64,000 nt of DNA from Actinomadura rubteroloni (GCF_002911665.1 NZ_MTBP01000004.1:62001-126000), one strand, 5' to 3'; numbered from the stretch's first letter, positions 34,384 to 43,557 are shown. Numbers and translations: made by a program. The notes: generated by a model from the sequence alone, not told the origin.

Positions 34384-35757
34384 TCAGAAGCCCCGCGTCC
34401 GGCGCGCGGCCGGGCGGGCGCCGCGTCCGGACACGCTCAGCCCGACGTGCTGGAACGCCCGCACGAGTTCGCCGCCGAGGTTGACGCCCGCCGCGAGCGC
34501 CAGCGCGATCGACAGGGCGCCGACCAAGCTGAGCGCCCCGGTGGCGGCGTCCCCGCTGTTCAGTTCGACCATGGATCGGTAGAGCGTCATCCCGGGCAGC
34601 AGCGGCGAGATGGACGGGACGACGAACGGCAACGACGGCGCCTGTTTTCGTCGCGCGTACGCGCTCCCGGCGAGGCCGATGACGACCGCCGACACCCCCG
34701 CCGCCAGCACGGGCGCCACTTCCAGGTGCAGCAGTGACACGTAGATCATCCAGATCAGGGCGCCACCGATCGCCGCCGGAATGAGCACCGAGCGCGGTAC
34801 CGCGAGCGTGATGGCGAACGTCACCGCGACACCCGCCGCCGCGACGACGCGGACGGGTTCGAGGAGGGCCGGTGAGGGCGGCAGGTCCCCGACGTCCACC
34901 CGCACCCCGGCATAGACGGCCAGGTAAACGACCGCGCCGAGTCCCGCGACGATCGCCGCGATGATGAGGAAGACCTCCAGCAGACGGGCCGCCGCGCTGA
35001 GCAGGTCGCCGGTGATCCCGTCCTGGATGCTCGCCACCAGCGGACGTCCGGGCAGCAGCGCGAGGATCGCGCCCGTCACGATCGTCGGGGCGCGGCCGGG
35101 GCTGCCGAGCGCGACGACGATGACGGCCGCCGACGCGCCGATCGCGGCGGCCACCGCGAGCTGGAAGAACTCGGCGATGCCCCGCCGGGCGAGGGCGGCG
35201 GCGGTGCGGTCGCCGAGGACGGTCGCGACGAACGCCGTCCCCGCCACGATCGGCCCGCCCCCGCCGAGGACGCCCGCCGACGCCGCGATGAGCCCGAGCC
35301 CGACCACGAGCAGCCACGGCGGGAACGGGCCACGGCCGCGTTTGATCCGGGCGAGTTCGGTGCGGGCGTCGCCCAGGTCCAGCATGCCGATGGACGCCTG
35401 CTGGACGAGTTCGTGCAGCGCGGTGAGCCGCCAGTACGCGGGGGTGCGGCGTCGTATCGCGCGGGATCCGGTCACCGGGGGAGCGCCCTGGCCGGGATGG
35501 GCCGACACGAGCAGGCTCGTGAAGGTGACCTCCACCTCGCAGCGCGGGATCTCGTAGGCGACCGCGAGGCTCAGCATCGCCTCGTTGACCCGCTCGGTGG
35601 ACTCGCCGGACGCCAGCAGCAGTTCCCCGACCCGCAGCACGAGGTCGATGGCGCGGGGGTCGAAGACGGGGCCGGGTTCGTCTTCGAGAGGTTCGGGCGG
35701 CGGGTTGTTCATCAGGGCCTGCCAGCCCCGTCGCAAGCGCTCGGTCGCCCGGCCCAT
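34384..35757 (-). CDS. ThrE-type threonine/serine exporter family protein
   Basis: A 457-residue membrane protein combining the two ThrE domains in one chain. The N-terminal cytosolic domain (residues ~35-150) has LLLASGESTERVNEAMLSLA and CEVEVTFTSLLVS; about ten hydrophobic helices follow, including the GDRTAAALARRG and LLPGRPLVASIQDGITGD loops and, in the second half, PSISPLLPGMTLYRSM. Members export threonine and serine by proton antiport in corynebacteria. Divergent from the RecQ-like helicase gene across 137 bp. Confidence 0.88.
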   Translation of the reverse strand: MGRATERLRRGWQALMNNPPPEPLEDEPGPVFDPRAIDLVLRVGELLLASGESTERVNEAMLSLAVAYEIPRCEVEVTFTSLLVSAHPGQGAPPVTGSRAIRRRTPAYWRLTALHELVQQASIGMLDLGDARTELARIKRGRGPFPPWLLVVGLGLIAASAGVLGGGGPIVAGTAFVATVLGDRTAAALARRGIAEFFQLAVAAAIGASAAVIVVALGSPGRAPTIVTGAILALLPGRPLVASIQDGITGDLLSAAARLLEVFLIIAAIVAGLGAVVYLAVYAGVRVDVGDLPPSPALLEPVRVVAAAGVAVTFAITLAVPRSVLIPAAIGGALIWMIYVSLLHLEVAPVLAAGVSAVVIGLAGSAYARRKQAPSLPFVVPSISPLLPGMTLYRSMVELNSGDAATGALSLVGALSIALALAAGVNLGGELVRAFQHVGLSVSGRGARPAARRTRGF

Positions 35758-35894
35758 TCCGCGCGGATCCTCCCGTCCCGTCGGCTGATCTTGTTTCGCA
35801 GGCTACCTTCCGCGTCCCGGGGCGCGGCGGCCGGGTTATCCACAGGTCGGCCGTCCGGGTGCGGGACGTCGGCGGCGGCTGGTAGCAAGGACGG

Positions 35895-38027
35895 GTGAGC
35901 ACTCCCGAGCGGCCCGGCGCCGCCCCGAACCCGTCCGACGATGGATTGCGCGACGAGGCGGAGGCCTGTCTGCGCGCCCTCGCGGGCGACGGCGCGCGCC
36001 TGCGCGAGGACCAGTGGACGGCGATCCACGCGCTCGTCGTGGACCGGCGGCGCGCGCTCGTCGTGCAGCGCACCGGCTGGGGCAAGTCGGCGGTCTACTT
36101 CGTCGCGACCCGGCTGCTGCGCGCCCGCGGCGCCGGGCCGACCGTGATCGTGTCGCCGCTGCTCGCGCTGATGCGCAACCAGATCGACGCGGCCGAGCGC
36201 GCCGGGATCCGCGCCGCGACGGTCAACTCCGCCAACACCGACGACTGGGACGGCGTCTTCGCCGACGTCGAGCAGGGCGCGGTGGACGTCCTGCTCGTCA
36301 GCCCCGAACGGCTCAACAACCCCGACTTCCGCGACCTGGTCCTGCCCAGGCTCGCGGCGGGCGCGGGGCTCGTCGTGGTGGACGAGGCGCATTGCATCTC
36401 CGATTGGGGGCACGACTTCCGTCCGGACTACCGGCGGCTGCGCACCCTGCTCGCCGACCTGCCGCCGGGCATCCCCGTCCTCGCCACGACCGCCACCGCC
36501 AACGCGCGCGTCACCGCCGACGTCGCCGAACAGCTCGCCGAGGGCGACACGCTCGTGCTGCGCGGCCCGCTGGAACGCGACTCGCTGCACCTGTCGGTCG
36601 TCCGGCTGCCCGAGGCCGAGCAGCGGATCGCCTGGCTCGGCGAGAACCTCGACGCGCTGCCCGGCTCGGGGATCGTCTACACGCTGACCGTCGCGGCGGC
36701 GCACGAGATCGCGGGATACCTGCGCGACCGGGGGTACGAGGTCGCCGCGTACTCCGGGCAGACCGAGCCCGCCGAACGCCTCCAGGCCGAACGCGACCTG
36801 CGCGACAACAAGCTGAAGGCCCTGGTCGCGACGAGCGCGCTCGGTATGGGCTTCGACAAGCCCGACCTCGGCTTCATCGTGCATGTCGGGGCGCCGCAGT
36901 CGCCGGTCGCGTACTACCAGCAGATCGGCCGCGCGGGCCGCGGCGTGGACCGCGCGGAGGTCGTCCTGCTGCCCGGCGCGGAGGACCAGAAGATCTGGGA
37001 GTACTTCGCGGGCCTGGCGTTCCCGCCCGAACCGGTCGTGCGGACGACGCTGGACGTCCTGGACGCGGCGGGCCGCCCGCTGTCCACCGGCGCGCTCGAA
37101 CCGCGCGTCGACCTCGGCCGGTCGCGGCTGGAGATGATGCTCAAGGTCCTGGACGTGGACGGCGCGGTCCGGCGCGTCAAAGGCGGCTGGACGTCGACCG
37201 GGCAGCCGTGGTCCTACGACCGCGAGCGGTACGCCCGCGTGCGGGAGGCGCGGGAGCGCGAACAGCGGGCGATGCTGGAGTACATCGTCACCGAGGGCTG
37301 CCGAGAGGAGTTCCTGCGCCGCCTGCTGGACGACGAGACCGCCGTGCCGTGCGGGCGCTGCGACAACTGCACCGGGCGGCGGCGCCCCGCGACGGTCAGC
37401 GCGGAGGGCGCGGCCCGCGCCCGCGACCGGCTGCGGCGGCCCGGCGTGGACGTGGCGCCGCGCCGCATGTGGCCGACCGGGGTGAAGGACGACCTCGGCG
37501 TCGGCGGCCGGATCGCGCCCGCCGACCTGGCCGAGCCGGGCCGCGCGCTCGGCCGCCTCACCGACATCGGCTGGGGCAACCGGCTGCGCGACCTGCTGGC
37601 CCCTGGCGCGCCCGACGCCGACGTCCCCGCCGACCTGGTGGACGCGGTGGTGCGGGTGCTCGCCGCCTGGGACTGGGAGCAGCGGCCCGCCGGCGTCGTC
37701 GCGCTCGGGTCGCTGAGCCGTCCCCGGCTGGTGGGGACGCTCGCGCGCCGCATCGCCGAGATCGGCCGCCTGCCGTTCACCGGCGCGTTCGAGCCCGCCG
37801 CCGAACCGGTGCCGCGCCGCCACAACAGCGCCCAGCGGCTGCGCTCGGTGTGGGCGGCGCAGACGCTGCCGCCGCCGGTCGCGTCCGCCGCCGCCGCGGC
37901 GGGCGGCCCGATCCTGCTGGTGGACGACCGGATCGACACGGGCTGGACGATGACCGTCGCCGCCCGCACTCTGCGCGCCGCCGGGGTTCCGGCCGTCCTG
38001 CCGCTCGTCCTCGCCGTACCGAACTGA
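35895..38027 (+). CDS. RecQ-family ATP-dependent DNA helicase with phosphoribosyltransferase-like C-terminus
   Basis: A 710-residue superfamily 2 helicase. Residues ~20-340 carry the RecQ motor: motif I TGWGKSAVYF, motif II VVVDEAHCISDWGHDF, motif III ATTATANARVT, motif VI QQIGRAGRG. A RecQ zinc site follows (C near ECREEFL, then CGRCDNC). The last ~190 residues are unusual and look like a PRTase/ComF module, with NSAQRLRSVWAAQTLPP and a closing PRPP-loop-like ILLVDDRIDTGWTMTVAAR. It unwinds 3'-5' in repair or recombination. The GTG at 35895 follows TAGCAA by 6 nt (leaderless). Confidence 0.88.
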   Translation: MSTPERPGAAPNPSDDGLRDEAEACLRALAGDGARLREDQWTAIHALVVDRRRALVVQRTGWGKSAVYFVATRLLRARGAGPTVIVSPLLALMRNQIDAAERAGIRAATVNSANTDDWDGVFADVEQGAVDVLLVSPERLNNPDFRDLVLPRLAAGAGLVVVDEAHCISDWGHDFRPDYRRLRTLLADLPPGIPVLATTATANARVTADVAEQLAEGDTLVLRGPLERDSLHLSVVRLPEAEQRIAWLGENLDALPGSGIVYTLTVAAAHEIAGYLRDRGYEVAAYSGQTEPAERLQAERDLRDNKLKALVATSALGMGFDKPDLGFIVHVGAPQSPVAYYQQIGRAGRGVDRAEVVLLPGAEDQKIWEYFAGLAFPPEPVVRTTLDVLDAAGRPLSTGALEPRVDLGRSRLEMMLKVLDVDGAVRRVKGGWTSTGQPWSYDRERYARVREAREREQRAMLEYIVTEGCREEFLRRLLDDETAVPCGRCDNCTGRRRPATVSAEGAARARDRLRRPGVDVAPRRMWPTGVKDDLGVGGRIAPADLAEPGRALGRLTDIGWGNRLRDLLAPGAPDADVPADLVDAVVRVLAAWDWEQRPAGVVALGSLSRPRLVGTLARRIAEIGRLPFTGAFEPAAEPVPRRHNSAQRLRSVWAAQTLPPPVASAAAAAGGPILLVDDRIDTGWTMTVAARTLRAAGVPAVLPLVLAVPN

Positions 38028-38117
38028 CCCAGCCGTCAGGAGGTCTTATCCGTCCGACGCGCGCTGCCTACCCGCGCTCAAAGCCGGTGCTCGTCGTCCT
38101 GGACGGGGCGGTGGTGT

Positions 38118-38747
38118 TCAGTCGCCGGGCTGCTCGGCGTTCCGGCGGGACGGGGCGAAGTCGGCGGCCAGCGTGCGGGCGGCGGCCACGACGGCCGCGC
38201 GGCGGCGGGCCAGGGCGGCCTCGCTCGTCTCCTCGTCCAGGACCATGCGGCACATCTGGGGGACGGCGAAGTTCCAGGCGACCAGGCCCATCACCGTGAA
38301 CACCAGGTCCTGGACGGCGGGGACGCGGGCCTCTTCGGGCAGGTGGCGGGCCATGCCGCAGTCCACCAGCCCGTGGACCTTCGCGCGGTAGCCGTCGCGG
38401 CGCTCGTGGTCCTCGGCGGCGGGGGCGTCGCACGCCTCCAGGGACTCCCAGAGCAGCAGCCGGATCAGCTCCGGGTGCTCGTGGTACCAGTCGAAGATCT
38501 CCCCGGCGGACTCGCCCACCGCCTCGGGGTCGATGGTGACGGAGACGGCGACCGCCTCCAGCTTCGCCCGCAGGATCGCGGCGAACAGCTTCTCCTTGCC
38601 GCCGTAGTACAGGTAGATGGCCTGCTTGTTGGCCTTGGCGGCGGACGCGATCCGGTCGACCCGGGCGCCCGCGAGGCCGTGCTCGGCGAACTCGGCGGCG
38701 GCGGCGGCGAAGATCCGCCGCCGGGTGTCCTCCGCGTCATAGCCCAT
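38118..38747 (-). CDS. TetR family repressor of the adjacent SDR gene
   Basis: A 209-residue TetR regulator with the helix-turn-helix in residues ~6-53 (TRRRIFAAAAAEFAEHGLAG, then AKANKQAIYLYYGGKEKLF). The C-terminal ligand domain resembles TetR proteins with a DUF-type tail (VQDLVFTVMGLVAWNFAVPQ). ATG 38747 is preferred; TTTAAT 6 nt upstream suggests a leaderless mRNA. It is divergent from the SDR gene, and the two operator copies between them (38758-38769 and 38815-38826) overlap its own promoter, pointing to autorepression with control of the SDR. Confidence 0.9.
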   Translation of the reverse strand: MGYDAEDTRRRIFAAAAAEFAEHGLAGARVDRIASAAKANKQAIYLYYGGKEKLFAAILRAKLEAVAVSVTIDPEAVGESAGEIFDWYHEHPELIRLLLWESLEACDAPAAEDHERRDGYRAKVHGLVDCGMARHLPEEARVPAVQDLVFTVMGLVAWNFAVPQMCRMVLDEETSEAALARRRAAVVAAARTLAADFAPSRRNAEQPGD

Positions 38748-38756
38748 GCACGAATT

Positions 38757-38769
38757 AAACCATCTGGTT
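38757..38769. promoter_or_regulatory. TetR operator copy 1
   Basis: AAACCATCTGGTT contains the near-palindrome AACCA-TC-TGGTT, whose exact reverse complement recurs at 38815-38826. It overlaps the -10 of the TetR gene. Confidence 0.7.
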
Positions 38770-38814
38770 GACTCCGTTCCCCGCGCGCGGCAGGATCGGC
38801 CGGGACAGTAAAAC

Positions 38815-38826
38815 AACCAGATGGTT
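38815..38826. promoter_or_regulatory. TetR operator copy 2
   Basis: AACCAGATGGTT is the reverse complement of the core of copy 1, 57 bp centre to centre. It lies 21 nt before the SDR start codon, where a bound repressor would block transcription or initiation. Confidence 0.7.
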
Positions 38827-38847
38827 TATTTTTCGGAAGGTCCCCAC

Positions 38848-39639
38848 ATGAGCACCGCCGCCCCCGTCCCCGTCCGCACCCCGCTGCCGAGCGGCCTCTC
38901 CGGCGCCACCGTCCTCCTGATCGGCGGAACCTCGGGCATCGGCCTCGCGGCGGGCGTCCTGCTGCGCTCGGTCGGCGCCCGCGTCGTGCTGGTCGGCCGC
39001 GACCCGTCCCGGCTGGACGCCGCCGTGGCCCACGTGCGGGACGCGAGCCCCGGGGCCCCGGGCGATGCCGTCCTCGGCGTCGCGGGCGACGGCGGCGCCG
39101 AGCGCACCGTGCAGGAGGCGTTCGACCGCGCGGGCCGGATCGACCACGTGTTCGTCACGGCGGGCGTCATCCGCGGCCTCGGCTCCCTGGCCGAGCTGTC
39201 CGACGACGACATCGCCGTGAACCTCGACGGCCGCGTCCGCGCGGCGTTCACGATCGCCCGCGCGGCGGCGCCCCTCCTTCCGGCGGGCGGCTCGATCACC
39301 TTCACCTCGGGGACGGTCGTGCTCCGCCCGCTCCCCGGCATGTCGGCGCTGGTCGCGGCGGCCGGCGCCATCGAGGCCCTGACGAAGACCCTCGCCGTGG
39401 AACTCGCCCCGGCCAGGCTGCGCGTGAACACCGTCCGCTTCGGCCGGATCGACACCCCGCTCCTGCGCGCGGCGCCGGGCCTGGACACTGACGAGGGGAT
39501 GGCCGCCGCGGGCGCCCCGACGCTCCTCGGCCGCTTCGGCACCGCCGAGGAGGCCGCCGCCTCGGCTCTCTTCCTGATGACCAACAACTATGTGACCGGC
39601 CAGATCATCACCGTCGACGGCGGCGAGAACCTCACCTGA
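38848..39639 (+). CDS. Short-chain dehydrogenase/reductase-fold protein with altered active site
   Basis: A 263-residue SDR with the cofactor motif LIGGTSGIGLAAG (residues ~24-36) and a basic RDPSR after strand 2, consistent with NADP(H). The catalytic Ser is present (ITFTSG, S154), but the expected YxxxK reads LVAAAG, i.e. L168 and A172, and the NNAG motif is VTAG. The fold and dinucleotide binding are likely retained, the usual hydride-transfer mechanism not. ATG 38848 follows GGAAGG and is preferred over ATG 38821, which lies inside operator copy 2. Divergent from and probably repressed by the TetR gene. Confidence 0.85.
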   Translation: MSTAAPVPVRTPLPSGLSGATVLLIGGTSGIGLAAGVLLRSVGARVVLVGRDPSRLDAAVAHVRDASPGAPGDAVLGVAGDGGAERTVQEAFDRAGRIDHVFVTAGVIRGLGSLAELSDDDIAVNLDGRVRAAFTIARAAAPLLPAGGSITFTSGTVVLRPLPGMSALVAAAGAIEALTKTLAVELAPARLRVNTVRFGRIDTPLLRAAPGLDTDEGMAAAGAPTLLGRFGTAEEAAASALFLMTNNYVTGQIITVDGGENLT

Positions 39640-39744
39640 CCCGGCCGCCGCGCGGGCGCGTGGCGCGGCACCGGGCCGGGCGGGAGGTGCGCGACGCGCT
39701 GCCGCGCTCGCCCGGCTCGGCGGCGGACGGAGCGGCGGGACGAC

Positions 39745-40668
39745 CTAGTTGATCGGGTTGTCCATGACGTCCAGGGACGGGCGGGCGCCCAGGTGGCGCA
39801 TGGCCTTGACGGCCAGGCGGGAGCCGGCCGTGAGGGCGTCGGCGGGGGACTTGCCGTCCAGCCAGGGCGGCAGGAAGCCGGCCACGAAGGCGTCGCCCGC
39901 GCCGGTGCCGTCGACGATCTTGTCGATGGGCTCGGCCTTCACGGTGACGGGTTCGGGGCGGCCGTTGGTGTACCAGAGGGCGCCGTCGGCGCCGGAGGTG
40001 ATCACGACCTGCGGGTACCAGGCGGTCAGGACCTTGGCGGCCTGCTCGGGCACGTCGCGGCCGGTGAGGACCTCGGCCTCCTTGGCGTTCAGGACGAGCA
40101 GGCGGGCGCCCTGCGTCCACTCCAGGAACGGCTCGGCGCCGATGCGCTGGAGCGGCGAGGACGACCCGGCGTCCACCGAGATCGACATCTTCGCCTTGCG
40201 GGCGGTGTCCAGCGCGAAGATCGCGGCCTTGCGCGACCCCTCGTTGAGCAGCGAGTACCCGGACAGGTGCAGGTGGGTGCCCTGGCGGAAGAGGTCGCGG
40301 CAGCGCTCGATGTCCTCGACGAGCAGGGCGGCGTTGGCGCCCGGGTCCGAGAGCATCGTCCGGTCGCCCTTGTGGGTGACGAGGACGACGCAGGTGCCGG
40401 TGGGCCGCTCGGAGTCCATGACGAGACGGGCGTCCACGCCGTAGCCCATCAGCTCCATGTCGCGGTTGCGCCCCGCGATGTCGGACCCGCGGCGGCCGAC
40501 GAACGCGGCCTCGACGCCCTCCAGGGCGAGCCAGGACGCCACGTTGGCACCCGAGCCGCCGCCGTGGGTCGTCACGGCCGCGGGCGTGTCGCTGCCCTTG
40601 GCGAGGGGGAACGCGGCACGCGCCACGGTGTCACTCATCAAGTCGCCAACCACGACCACGCGCGTCAT
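39745..40668 (-). CDS. PfkB-family carbohydrate/ribokinase-like kinase
   Basis: A 307-residue sugar or nucleoside kinase. It opens with VVVVGDLMSDTVA, has GGGSGANVASWLALEG (N-terminal PfkB signature) and the C-terminal signature DGTGAGDAFVAGFLPPWL with the catalytic Asp. RGSDIAGRN and TMLSDPGAN contact substrate in relatives. The substrate is unknown; the family includes ribokinase, adenosine and fructose kinases. Start MTRVVV (40668) is chosen because GAGGTG is 10-11 nt upstream; ATG 40677 is the alternative. Confidence 0.9.
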   Translation of the reverse strand: MTRVVVVGDLMSDTVARAAFPLAKGSDTPAAVTTHGGGSGANVASWLALEGVEAAFVGRRGSDIAGRNRDMELMGYGVDARLVMDSERPTGTCVVLVTHKGDRTMLSDPGANAALLVEDIERCRDLFRQGTHLHLSGYSLLNEGSRKAAIFALDTARKAKMSISVDAGSSSPLQRIGAEPFLEWTQGARLLVLNAKEAEVLTGRDVPEQAAKVLTAWYPQVVITSGADGALWYTNGRPEPVTVKAEPIDKIVDGTGAGDAFVAGFLPPWLDGKSPADALTAGSRLAVKAMRHLGARPSLDVMDNPIN

Positions 40669-40837
40669 GGGAGTCATCACCTCGATCAACACGGCCCGCG
40701 TGAGCGGCGTACTGGGCGTGTGCTCGACCGTAACAGCTATCGAGGCGCGATTAGGTCTCGAACGCGCAGCGAAAACGGGGAGGACGGGGGAATTCCCGCG
40801 TGCGGGACGTCCGGGCCCGTGTCCTACGCTCGGTGGT

Positions 40838-43279
40838 GTGACCGAGGCGTATCCGGACCATTGGGAGGCCGACGTCCTGCTGACCGACGGCGGGACGGCC
40901 CATCTGCGCCCCATCCGGAGCGCGGACGCGGATCTGCTCCGCGAGTTCTACGCACGGCTGTCGCCCGAGTCGATCTATTACCGGTTCTTCTCCGCGCGCC
41001 CCCGGCTGAGCGAACGTGAGATCGCTCACCTGACCACCGTGGACCACGTGAACCGGGTCGCGCTGATCGCGACGATCGGCGGCCGGATGGTCGCGGTCGT
41101 CCGCTACGAGCGGCTGAAGGACCGCCCGGGGACGGCCGAGGTCGCGTTCCTCGTGGAGGACGAGCACCAGGGCCGGGGCCTCGGCCCGGTCCTGCTGGAG
41201 CACATCGCGGCGGCGGCCCGCGAGCGCGGCCTGACGCGGTTCGTGGCGAGCGTCCTGCCCGACAACCGGCGGATGACGCGGGTGTTCCGCGAGGTCGGCT
41301 ACCGCGCGGAGCAGACGTTCGAGGACGGAGTCATCGAACTCGTCCTGGACCTGGAGCCGACCGAGACGTCGGTGGAGGTCATGATCGCCCGGGAGCACCG
41401 CGCGGAGTCCCGGTCGATCCAGCGGCTGCTGACGCCCCGGTCGGTCGCGGTGATCGGCGCGAGCCGGTCGGAGCACTCGGTCGGCCGGACGGTCCTGCGC
41501 AACCTGCTCGCGGGCGACTTCACCGGCCCGGTCTACCCGGTGCACCCGACGGCGACGGCGGTCGGGGGCGTCCGGGCGTACCGGTCGGTGCTGGAGATCC
41601 CCGACGACGTGGACCTCGCGATCGTCGCGGTCCGCGCGCCGGTCGTGCAGGACGTCGTGGAGCAGTGCGCGGGCAAGGGCGTCCACGGCCTGGTCGTGGT
41701 GTCGTCGGGCTTCGGCGAGACGGGCCCGGACGGCCGCGAACGCCAGGAGGAACTGGTCCGGCTGGCCCGCGCGTACGGGATGCGGGTCGTCGGCCCGAAC
41801 TGCCTCGGCATCGCCAACAACGACCCCGACGTCCGCCTGAACGCCACGCTCGCGCCGACGATGCCGGGACGCGGCCCCGTCGGCTTCTTCTCCCAGTCCG
41901 GCGCGCTGGGCATCGCGATCCTCCAGCGCACGGCGGAACGCGGGCTCGGTCTGTCGACGTTCGTATCGGCGGGCAACCGAGCGGACGTCTCCGGGAACGA
42001 CCTCATGCAGTACTGGGAGGAGGACCCGGATACGAAGGCCGTCCTGCTCTACCTGGAGTCCCTGGGCAACCCGCGCAAGTTCGCCCGCCTGGCCCGCCGC
42101 CTGTCGCGCCGCAAGCCGATCGTCGCGGTGAAGAGCGGACGCAGCACCCAAGGCGTCCCGCTCGGGCACGCGGCGTCCGCGCTGAGCCTGCCCGACCACG
42201 CGGTCAGCGCGCTGTTCGCGCAGGCCGGGGTGATCCGGGTGGAGGACCTGTCGGAGCTGTTCGACGTCGCGCAGCTCCTGGCCTACCAGCCGCTGCCCGC
42301 CGGGGACCGGATCGAGATCATCGACAACTCCGACTCGCTGGGGCTGCTGGCGCAGGACGCGGCGGCGGCGTTCGGGCTGCGCGCCCGCCCGCCGGTGGAC
42401 CTCGGCCCGGCCGCCGGCGCCGCCGAGTACGAGGACGCGCTCGCCGCCGCGCTGGCCGACCCCGCCGTGGACGCGGTCGTCGCCCTGTTCACGCCGCCGA
42501 CCATCGGCGGGTACGACGTGTCGGTCCCGGCGAAGATCCTGCGGCTGGCGGCGGGGGCGGACAAGCCGATCGTCGCGACGTACCTGGGCTCGGAGGGCAT
42601 GCCCGCCGACCTGCGCGTCCCCGGCCCGGACGGGTCGGCCGCCGCCGGGTCGGTGCCGTCCTACGCGGCGCCGGAGGACGCGGTGCGCGCACTCGCCTAC
42701 GTCGTCCGGTACGCGCAGTGGCGGCGGCGCCCGCCCGGACGGCTCCCCGAGATCGTCGGCGCGGACCGGCGCCGCGCCCGCGCCCTGGTCGAGGAGTGGC
42801 TGGCCGGCGGCGGCCCGGTCACCGCGACGCGCGCCCAGGCCGCCGAACTGCTGGCCTGCTACGGCATCGCGCTCGGCGACGCGGCGGGTGGCGTCCCGAC
42901 GCAGATCACCGTCCGCGAGGACTCATCGTTCGGCGCCGTCGTCTCGTTCGGGCTCGCCGACGAGACCGCCGCGCTGCTGGACGACCGCGCCTACCGGCTG
43001 GCGCCGCTCACCGACGTGGAGGCCGCCGACATGGTCCGCGCGATCCGCGCCGCGCCGCTGCTGTTCGGCCACCGGGGCGCGGAGCCGGTGGACGTCGCGG
43101 CCCTGGAGACGCTGCTGCTGCGCGCGTCCCGGCTGGCCGACGACCTGCCCGAGGTGGCGCGCCTGGAGCTGTCGCCGGTCCTCGCGGGCGCGTCCGGCAC
43201 GGTCGTGCGCGACGTGGCGCTGACCCTGCGCCGTCCGACCGGCCCGCGCCAGGAACTCGGCCCGCGCCGCCTGCGCTGA
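40838..43279 (+). CDS. GNAT acetyltransferase fused to degenerate ADP-forming acyl-CoA synthetase (Pat-like)
   Basis: An 813-residue fusion. Residues ~1-170 are a GNAT acetyltransferase (AEVAFLVEDEHQGRGLGPVLLEH acetyl-CoA loop), followed by CoA-binding and ligase domains of the acetate-CoA ligase (ADP-forming) type (VAVIGASRSEHSVGR, VGPNCLGIAN, GFFSQSGALGIAIL). This domain order, GNAT first, is that of the Streptomyces lividans protein acetyltransferase PatA, which acetylates acyl-CoA synthetases. The ATP-grasp part is truncated (LLACYGIAL runs almost directly into ITVREDSSFGA), and the phospho-His region GHAASAL is atypical, so synthetase activity is probably lost. GTG 40838 follows TACGCT by 7 nt (leaderless). 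Confidence 0.88.
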   Translation: MTEAYPDHWEADVLLTDGGTAHLRPIRSADADLLREFYARLSPESIYYRFFSARPRLSEREIAHLTTVDHVNRVALIATIGGRMVAVVRYERLKDRPGTAEVAFLVEDEHQGRGLGPVLLEHIAAAARERGLTRFVASVLPDNRRMTRVFREVGYRAEQTFEDGVIELVLDLEPTETSVEVMIAREHRAESRSIQRLLTPRSVAVIGASRSEHSVGRTVLRNLLAGDFTGPVYPVHPTATAVGGVRAYRSVLEIPDDVDLAIVAVRAPVVQDVVEQCAGKGVHGLVVVSSGFGETGPDGRERQEELVRLARAYGMRVVGPNCLGIANNDPDVRLNATLAPTMPGRGPVGFFSQSGALGIAILQRTAERGLGLSTFVSAGNRADVSGNDLMQYWEEDPDTKAVLLYLESLGNPRKFARLARRLSRRKPIVAVKSGRSTQGVPLGHAASALSLPDHAVSALFAQAGVIRVEDLSELFDVAQLLAYQPLPAGDRIEIIDNSDSLGLLAQDAAAAFGLRARPPVDLGPAAGAAEYEDALAAALADPAVDAVVALFTPPTIGGYDVSVPAKILRLAAGADKPIVATYLGSEGMPADLRVPGPDGSAAAGSVPSYAAPEDAVRALAYVVRYAQWRRRPPGRLPEIVGADRRRARALVEEWLAGGGPVTATRAQAAELLACYGIALGDAAGGVPTQITVREDSSFGAVVSFGLADETAALLDDRAYRLAPLTDVEAADMVRAIRAAPLLFGHRGAEPVDVAALETLLLRASRLADDLPEVARLELSPVLAGASGTVVRDVALTLRRPTGPRQELGPRRLR

Positions 43280-43290
43280 CCGCCGGGCCG

Positions 43291-43557
43291 TCAGGACGGC
43301 GGGGGCGGCGGTGCGGGCTCCGGCGTCGGCGGGATCGGCGGGATCGGGTCCGGCTCGGGTCCGGGTCCCGGCGGCCGGAGCGGCGGGCCCGGCGCGGGCG
43401 GTTGCGGGGACGGCGGCGGAGGCTCGGGCCCCGGCGGGACGGGCGAGGGCGGCGGCGGTGCCGGATCCGGCCCCGGCGGGGGGATCGGCGGCGGCTGCGG
43501 GAGCGGTTCGCGGTCGTCCGGGCCGAGGGTTGCGTTCCTGCCTGTGCGGGTACTCAT
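43291..43557 (-). CDS. Proline-rich hypothetical protein
   Basis: An 88-residue protein that is almost half Pro, after a short N-terminus MSTRTGRNATLGPDDREPL. Such extended, disordered chains are seen in actinomycetes as linker-like or cell-wall-associated proteins, but no signal peptide is present. TAACAG 6 nt before the ATG suggests leaderless expression. The C-rich strand also has open frames on the opposite strand, so a real gene is likely but not certain. Confidence 0.5.
   Translation of the reverse strand: MSTRTGRNATLGPDDREPLPQPPPIPPPGPDPAPPPPSPVPPGPEPPPPSPQPPAPGPPLRPPGPGPEPDPIPPIPPTPEPAPPPPPS

Noticed and set aside
38821..38847. Upstream ATG at 38821 for the SDR gene
   Set aside because: It lies inside the second TetR operator and lacks an SD; ATG 38848 has GGAAGG and fits the family start.
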